From NCBI GenBank assembly GCA_009602725.1, contig WELB01000210.1, forward strand, positions 213,287 to 224,785: a stretch of DNA of 11,499 nucleotides. Direction: 5' to 3'. Origin of the DNA: Spirogloea muscicola. Its lineage: Eukaryota; Streptophyta; Zygnematophyceae; Spirogloeales; Spirogloeaceae. A model generated the notes under the pieces. That model saw only the letters and a program-made list of their open reading frames with translations, did not search any database and had not been told where the DNA came from. This document shows positions 8,501 to 11,499 of the stretch, in pieces. Position numbers and translations under genes: made by a program. Every line of letters begins with the position of its first letter. The first letter of the stretch is position 1.

Positions 8501-10174
8501 GCCTGCCACACATTTCAAAGAAGCAGCATAAATCTTTGCAGAACAGCTTTGGGAGATTCTTGTTTGGTTCTGTGTCTGTCCGGTCATCCACAATCACAAG
8601 AATGAAATAGGAATGCACGACCTATGGGGAAAAGTATGCTGGTAAGTTGCAGGCGGCCAACCTGCCAATATATTAGCGACCAGGGACCTCGCAGGTGCGA
8701 GAGAAGCTGTACAATGGACGACGTGCTATTGCTCCTGCCACACTTGCAGCTACCCAGCTGATTGGGTAAAGCCCGTCCCTCTGTTTCACCATGGACGAAG
8801 CATCGAGAAGCAACTGCACCCTGATCCTGCTCAAGAGCAAGCGCACTAGGGCTCTCGGCTGCTCCCGACTTGCTGGCCTGTTGCGGCAGGCGACCTGGTA
8901 CATCACTCCTACGATCTACAGTACTATCGCTCGCATCAATTTCCATGCCCTGCTGGTCCCTTTGTACTTCTTGCCACGGGTTCATCTGCAGGTCTACAGG
9001 GCAGAGGCAGGGACAGCAGTCTCCCAGTCTCCTCAGCAGCACCTCAGCGTCGTTGTCATCTGAATCTAGTGAGATACCTTCGTACAGCTCTCCTGGCAAC
9101 GGAACAAGGAACCTGCCAGTTAGAAGCTATGTATTCCTAATGTACGTCTCCTGGCAGGGGCGCAAGGGACTGGTATGTAAAATTCACCAGCTATTTGCCA
9201 GCTACAGAGTCTGTGGATCTTGGCATAGGCGCGCTCTACCTCATAGCTGTTCCGCAGAATCCGACTACCAAGTGCCAGTTTCCATGGCAGCCTACCATGG
9301 CAGCCTACCGGGTTTGCATTGACTACCACAAGAGGCAAGTGGCCAATCGAGTCACGGGCTGGTGTGATCTCCAATTATCAAATGGAACACACCATTAAAT
9401 AGAAGCACATTGCCTGCGGGATCCTGCAGTGGTTGTTGCACGTCATTCAGACCGCGAAGCTGCAGCACGCTTCCCAAAAACTGCATCTCAACCTCAGCAG
9501 AGGCCTTGTCTCCACTTTCATGGCTCACCTGCAGCACATACTGCCAGAGATGCTTCACAGCCCCACCTAGCGATGGCTGCGACTGCGTCCTTGCAAGCAG
9601 GATGCGATGGTGCTTGCAGGGGCAGGACAGGGCAGGGCAGGGCGGGGCAAGGCAGCTGCCTTTCTGACGGTGAAAGATACTGCTCCGAGCTGGTCGGGTC
9701 CTCTCCTTCGCAAGGCGTGCTCCAGTTCCTCCACCTTTAGTCCAATCTGAGCAGGGGCTCCCGTTCCATGCGATTGCTCCTGAAGGAGAGGAGGAGCCAT
9801 GGAGAGTGAGGCATGCAGTCATCCAGATTGCTGTGCATTACGACGTCGAGCACGATGAATGCTCGTCAGCCCGCGTTTTGATGGCCAGCGTGACTCTGAT
9901 GGCACAGTCTCGGGTGCCGCCCTCGTGAGCAAGCACATGGTGTGAGGCAGCAGTCGGTGCAGGGGTGCCTGCACGCACAAGCCTGTACGAGGGCCCTGCC
10001 CAGGGTCAGCGCTGGCTTCGGAGCTCGGAAGAGCGGTGCTCGGCGAGCGGCTGGCTGAAGGCCAGATGGAAGGGGTCAGGGTCAGGCGGCGGGGCTGACC
10101 GGCGGGGGAGGGCCGGGGGGCGCAGCGGCGGGGCGCAGGCGCAGGCCGCCGGCCACGAGCGCGATGCCGCACAT
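5583..10174 (-). CDS. ASNSD1-like asparagine synthetase domain protein, thirteen exons
   Basis: This is an 804-residue homologue of asparagine synthetase domain-containing protein 1 (human form about 640). It starts MCGIALVAGG: Cys2, exposed after Met removal, is the nucleophile of class II glutamine amidotransferases and fixes the start at 10174. Further amidotransferase motifs are RRRGPDQLG (residues about 48-56), LQLRG, GNVLLFNGELYEG (to 113), DDNDAEVLL, RGPWSLIYWQ (to 251) and WFGRDLMGRRS (258-268). The synthetase domain has the ATP-pyrophosphatase loop SGGLDS (493-498), DLINVSF, GLKELQ, SPMRRW, GAGADEQ (650-656), RRNLGRDDR (688-696), GKEARYPYLDE, PKRAIQFGSRIA and a 43-codon last exon. 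Family activity is poorly defined; glutamine-dependent amide transfer or asparagine synthesis is inferred. The linkers at about 135-231, 285-450 and 594-645 are longer than in animals. The nearby 3' neighbour is convergent. Confidence 0.95.
7671..7832 (-). other. Probable GC-AG intron (intron 5 of ASNSD1-like gene)
   Basis: The acceptor TGTGACTGCAG at the 3' end is strong and needs a phase 1 donor. The best phase 1 donor is CGAG|GCAATT, a GC donor. A GT alternative, CTTC|GTGTCA fourteen bases upstream, also gives phase 1 but a poorer match. Either choice joins the helix ALSEAVRLR to the loop SGGLDS, and only about five residues differ. Confidence 0.55.
9282..9308. repeat. 13-bp tandem duplication inside intron 3
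   Basis: The unit CCATGGCAGCCTA occurs twice head to tail (9282-9294 and 9295-9307). It lies within an intron of the ASNSD1-like gene, so it does not change the protein. A simple slippage duplication is likely. Confidence 0.85.
9619..9655 (+). repeat. GGGCA-rich G-tract inside intron 2
   Basis: The plus strand carries several closely spaced runs of two to four G (GGGGCAGGACAGGGCAGGGC and onward), enough for a G-quadruplex on that strand. The gene is transcribed from the minus strand, so its RNA has the C-rich complement, which can serve as the pyrimidine-rich part of the intron. Confidence 0.6.
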
Positions 10175-10214
10175 GGGGGTGGCAGCCAGCCGCGGCGGCT
10201 GCAGCAGCTCGCTT

Positions 10215-10238
10215 GCGGTGGCTGTGCCAAGCCAACCC
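10215..10238 (-). repeat. GGTTGGC...CACAGCCACCGC module upstream of ASNSD1-like start
   Basis: On the minus strand this resembles the GGCTGGCCA...ACAGCCATCGCC module found three times in the left flank (487-518, 1338-1372 reverse, 1493-1527). It lies about 40 bases before the ATG at 10174, in the presumed 5' UTR or core promoter. The match is partial. Confidence 0.45.
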
Positions 10239-10307
10239 ACAACAAGGCGCGGCTTGTCCCAACCCTGCGTTGGCTGCGAGAAGCTAGCCGTGGATTCAGA
10301 AATGGAT

Positions 10308-10404
10308 GCGGCCGCTGATATCAAAGAAATCGGCTGTGAAAAGCCAGCCAGATGCGTACAGGTGTTTATGACGGAGCCACAGGCTAGGCAGACAGGGCGC
10401 CCTC
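10308..10404 (-). repeat. Gene-facing upstream element, copy beside ASNSD1-like gene
   Basis: This is the reverse-complement match of 2676-2780, about 85-90 percent identical by eye apart from the 8-base gap. Its inner end lies 133 bases upstream of the ASNSD1-like ATG, and it points toward that gene just as the other copy points toward the hydrolase gene. The ATG of the left copy is ATA here. The frame is open from here to MCGIA, but translation through it would bury the catalytic Cys2, so it should be untranslated. Confidence 0.88.
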
Positions 10405-10597
10405 CTCGTTTCCACACTCTGCTTCAAAACATTGCCAATCTAGGCTACACTCGACGTGCAGATGTGTTTCCAGCTGAGATGGGCTTGCCAGCTGCATATC
10501 TGTCGCTCTTGCGACAAACGAGTTTCGGCCTATTTGCAGCGTGCTCAGGCTAGTGCCTTGCACCAGACAGCTGGGCGAGCTCTAGTTGGTGGCAGAA

Positions 10598-10755
10598 GGG
10601 CTCCGTTTCTGGCATCTAGTATTCATGCATCGATTAGTGACCTTTATGTTTTGACCCGTGGTTATTGAGCGGGTCAATCTGCTGTAGGTTATGTAGATCT
10701 TTAGATGTGCTTGCCTTTGTACTTGGCCATTTGGCCTACATTTGTTTCTCATACT
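10598..10755 (+). repeat. Direct repeat 2, right copy
   Basis: This is the sister of 2273-2430, in the same orientation. It keeps a more intact SDL-type module. It starts abruptly at GGGCTCCG after sequence unrelated to the left copy, which gives a clean left boundary for the repeated unit. Confidence 0.93.
10630..10668 (+). repeat. SDL-type module, copy 8
   Basis: The frame reads S-I-S-D-L-Y-V-L-T-R-G-Y then TGA, preceded by F-L-A-S-S-I-H-A. It lies inside direct repeat 2 and terminates a 70-codon open frame starting at 10456 that I do not otherwise recognise. Confidence 0.75.
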
Positions 10756-10771
10756 CGAATTTTTTCCTTAG

Positions 10772-10917
10772 GAGAAGAAAGTGCTCGCCCATTGAGAATA
10801 GGGGCTGGTAAAGCCAGCCCAAAAAAGAATCAGCAGAGGACGAGAAGGGGGCCAGGGGAAGCGCTAAGAAAAACAAGCACACAGAGAAACAAAGCAGCTA
10901 CGGATCACTCAGTAACC
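10772..10917 (+). repeat. Direct repeat 1, right copy
   Basis: This is the sister of 531-675, with the same hairpin, A-tract and GGGGGCCAGGGGAAGCGCTA core. In the frame shared with the left copy, a TGG Lys context has become TGG TAA, a stop. It begins 17 bases after direct repeat 2, so the two units are almost adjacent here but about 1.6 kb apart on the left. Confidence 0.9.
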
Positions 10918-10952
10918 CCGGGTCTCGGCAAAGTGCCGCTTCTCCTGCTCCG

Positions 10953-10991
10953 AGTTACTCTGATCTGCTGTTGCTCACACGTGGATACTGA
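10953..10991 (+). repeat. SDL-type module, copy 9
   Basis: The frame reads S-Y-S-D-L-L-L-L-T-R-G-Y then TGA. The codons differ widely from the other copies (GAT for Asp, CGT for Arg, GGA for Gly), yet the peptide is kept. Confidence 0.65.
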
Positions 10992-11083
10992 GCAGCCATC
11001 TGCATCTCCCTCTGCACCGTCCTTGCACTTTGTAGTGTAGTCCTTTTTCAGCACCTCTTTCTTTGGCTTTGAACATTGTCCAT

Positions 11084-11130
11084 TCTTTTTGGGTTGGCTT
11101 TGCCAGCCCCTCTTCTCAAGGGGCGAGCAC
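11084..11130 (-). repeat. Hairpin and A-tract segment resembling direct repeat 1
   Basis: Reverse-complemented, this matches the start of direct repeat 1: GTGCTCGCCC, an AGGGGCTGG...CCAACCC hairpin, then AAAAAGAATGGAC. In frame it reads C-S-P-L-E-K-R-G-W-Q-S-Q-P-K-K against C-S-P-M-E-N-R-G-W-K-S-Q-P-K-K in the left copy. It is joined to SDL-type module copy 10. Confidence 0.7.
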
Positions 11131-11165
11131 CTTCTCCTGCTAAGCAGCCTCAGGTCAGAGACGCT
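11130..11165 (-). repeat. SDL-type module, copy 10
   Basis: The minus strand reads S-V-S-D-L-R-L-L-S-R-R-R, preceded by G-T-H-F-Q-E-P. The Gly-Tyr-stop is replaced by a direct run into the hairpin and A-tract segment at 11084-11130. The repeat similarity ends close to 11188. Confidence 0.7.
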
Positions 11166-11189
11166 GGGCTCCTGAAAGTGGGTCCCCAA

Positions 11190-11474
11190 GTGTAAGCAGA
11201 CCTTAGGGCCTGCTGGGTCGGGTGGTCGCGTCGAGGGGTACGTGTCGCGCGTTGTATGGAGCGAACGGCTTTACAACCTTGCCCGCCCGGTCGCGGGCAC
11301 CCGCCACGACGGCGCCACTTCGGACGCTGACTAGGACGACTTCTGCCCCCGTTAAGGTGGAAACGGCGCCGTGTGCCACGAGGGTGGTCAAAATCGGGCC
11401 CTCCTCCTGAGGAGGGCCCGATTTTGACCACCCCCCCTCCCCCGGCGGTCCCGCCCGAAAAGAAACAGCTGGCA
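11190..11474. other. GC-rich block of unknown origin at window end
   Basis: Composition changes abruptly after the last repeat: GC and CpG rise well above the rest of the window. Overlapping open frames exist on both strands (62 codons plus, 11222-11410, with its stop in the hairpin described separately; 90 codons minus, 11203-11475). I recognise none of them. It may be a different genomic domain, a foreign piece or an assembly misjoin. Confidence 0.5.
11382..11433. repeat. Perfect 25-bp hairpin with 2-base loop
   Basis: The arms 11382-11406 and 11409-11433 are exactly complementary around the loop CT (11407-11408). There is no T-run after it, so it is not a standard intrinsic terminator. 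Sequence beyond the arms is not complementary, so a simple fold-back read would have to end at 25 bp. Confidence 0.92.
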
Positions 11475-11499
11475 CCCCCCCCCCCCCCCCCCCCCCCCC
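11475..11499. repeat. Poly-C run at the window end
   Basis: Twenty-five consecutive C run to the last base. No plant-type or green-algal telomere repeat is present, and a telomere at this end would be G-rich on this strand. An assembly or library artefact, or a true homopolymer at a contig break, is most likely. Confidence 0.9.

Larger units (their letters stand above)
5583..10174 (-). other. Exon-intron map of the ASNSD1-like gene
   Basis: Exons on the minus strand are 10174-10100, 9779-9669, 9528-9393, 9092-8662, 8502-7833, 7670-7557, 7405-7300, 7136-7043, 6874-6600, 6410-6311, 6125-6009, 5898-5842 and 5711-5583. They total 2415 bases including the stop, and all junction phases agree. Junctions 7, 9, 10, 11 and 12 rejoin conserved motifs exactly (SPMR|RW, RTA|GW, GKE|ARYPYLDE, LILRK|VASKLG, RAIQ|FGSR). 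Junctions 1, 2 and 5 are less certain. Introns run 110-320 bases. Confidence 0.85.

Noticed and set aside
8870-9322. 150-codon plus-strand open frame
   Set aside because: It lies antisense to exon 4 and intron 3 of the ASNSD1-like gene and has no family features.
5583-10174. Classical glutamine-dependent asparagine synthetase (ASNS/AsnB)
   Set aside because: The order and wording of the motifs (LLFSGGLDS region context, GAGADEQCAGYGRHRTRF, RAIQFGSRIA near the C-terminus) fit the ASNSD1 branch rather than ASNS.
11203-11475. 90-codon minus-strand open frame in the GC-rich tail
   Set aside because: Long open frames are expected by chance at this GC content, competing frames overlap it, and it runs through the hairpin. 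Too weak to call a gene.
11475-11499. Poly-C as a two-colour sequencing poly-G artefact
   Set aside because: That artefact puts G at read 3' ends. C at the right end of the plus strand would be G at read 5' ends, so the simple form of the explanation does not fit, though another artefact is possible.

Overview
The window reads as nuclear DNA of a green alga. Two ordinary protein-coding genes are each split by several short introns (about 110-320 bases, mostly GT-AG). Their proteins most resemble plant and algal family members, exons are GC-rich, and a TGTAA chlorophyte-type polyadenylation signal follows the first gene. Chlorophyta is likely; Trebouxiophyceae is only a guess. I see no bacterial operon, CRISPR array, rRNA or tRNA.

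Layout. Bases 1-2675 hold no supportable gene but a dense mosaic of short, diverged repeat modules in both orientations. Bases 2807-5041 (+) hold a six-exon gene for an ABHD11-like alpha/beta hydrolase (375 residues) with an organelle-type N-terminus. Bases 5042-5582 are the shared 3' intergenic stretch between convergent genes. Bases 5583-10174 (-) hold a thirteen-exon gene for an ASNSD1-like protein (804 residues), with an N-terminal class II glutamine amidotransferase domain and a C-terminal asparagine-synthetase domain. Both exon chains keep phase throughout, and most junctions were fixed by family alignment recalled from knowledge. Bases 10308-11190 again hold repeat modules. Bases 11190-11499 are a GC-rich block with a 25-bp hairpin that ends in 25 C, perhaps a contig end or a misjoin.

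The two genes face each other and share no known pathway. What links them is a roughly 100-bp element immediately upstream of both, in the same orientation relative to each gene. Outside it lie direct copies of two further repeats (about 155 bp and 145 bp) in mirrored order. The most unusual signal is a short module found about ten times. In one reading frame it keeps a peptide close to S-x-SDL-x-x-L-(S/T)-RGY-stop even where the codons differ. No complete, clearly new biological system can be shown from this sequence alone; the repeat family and its placement around the genes are the parts worth following.
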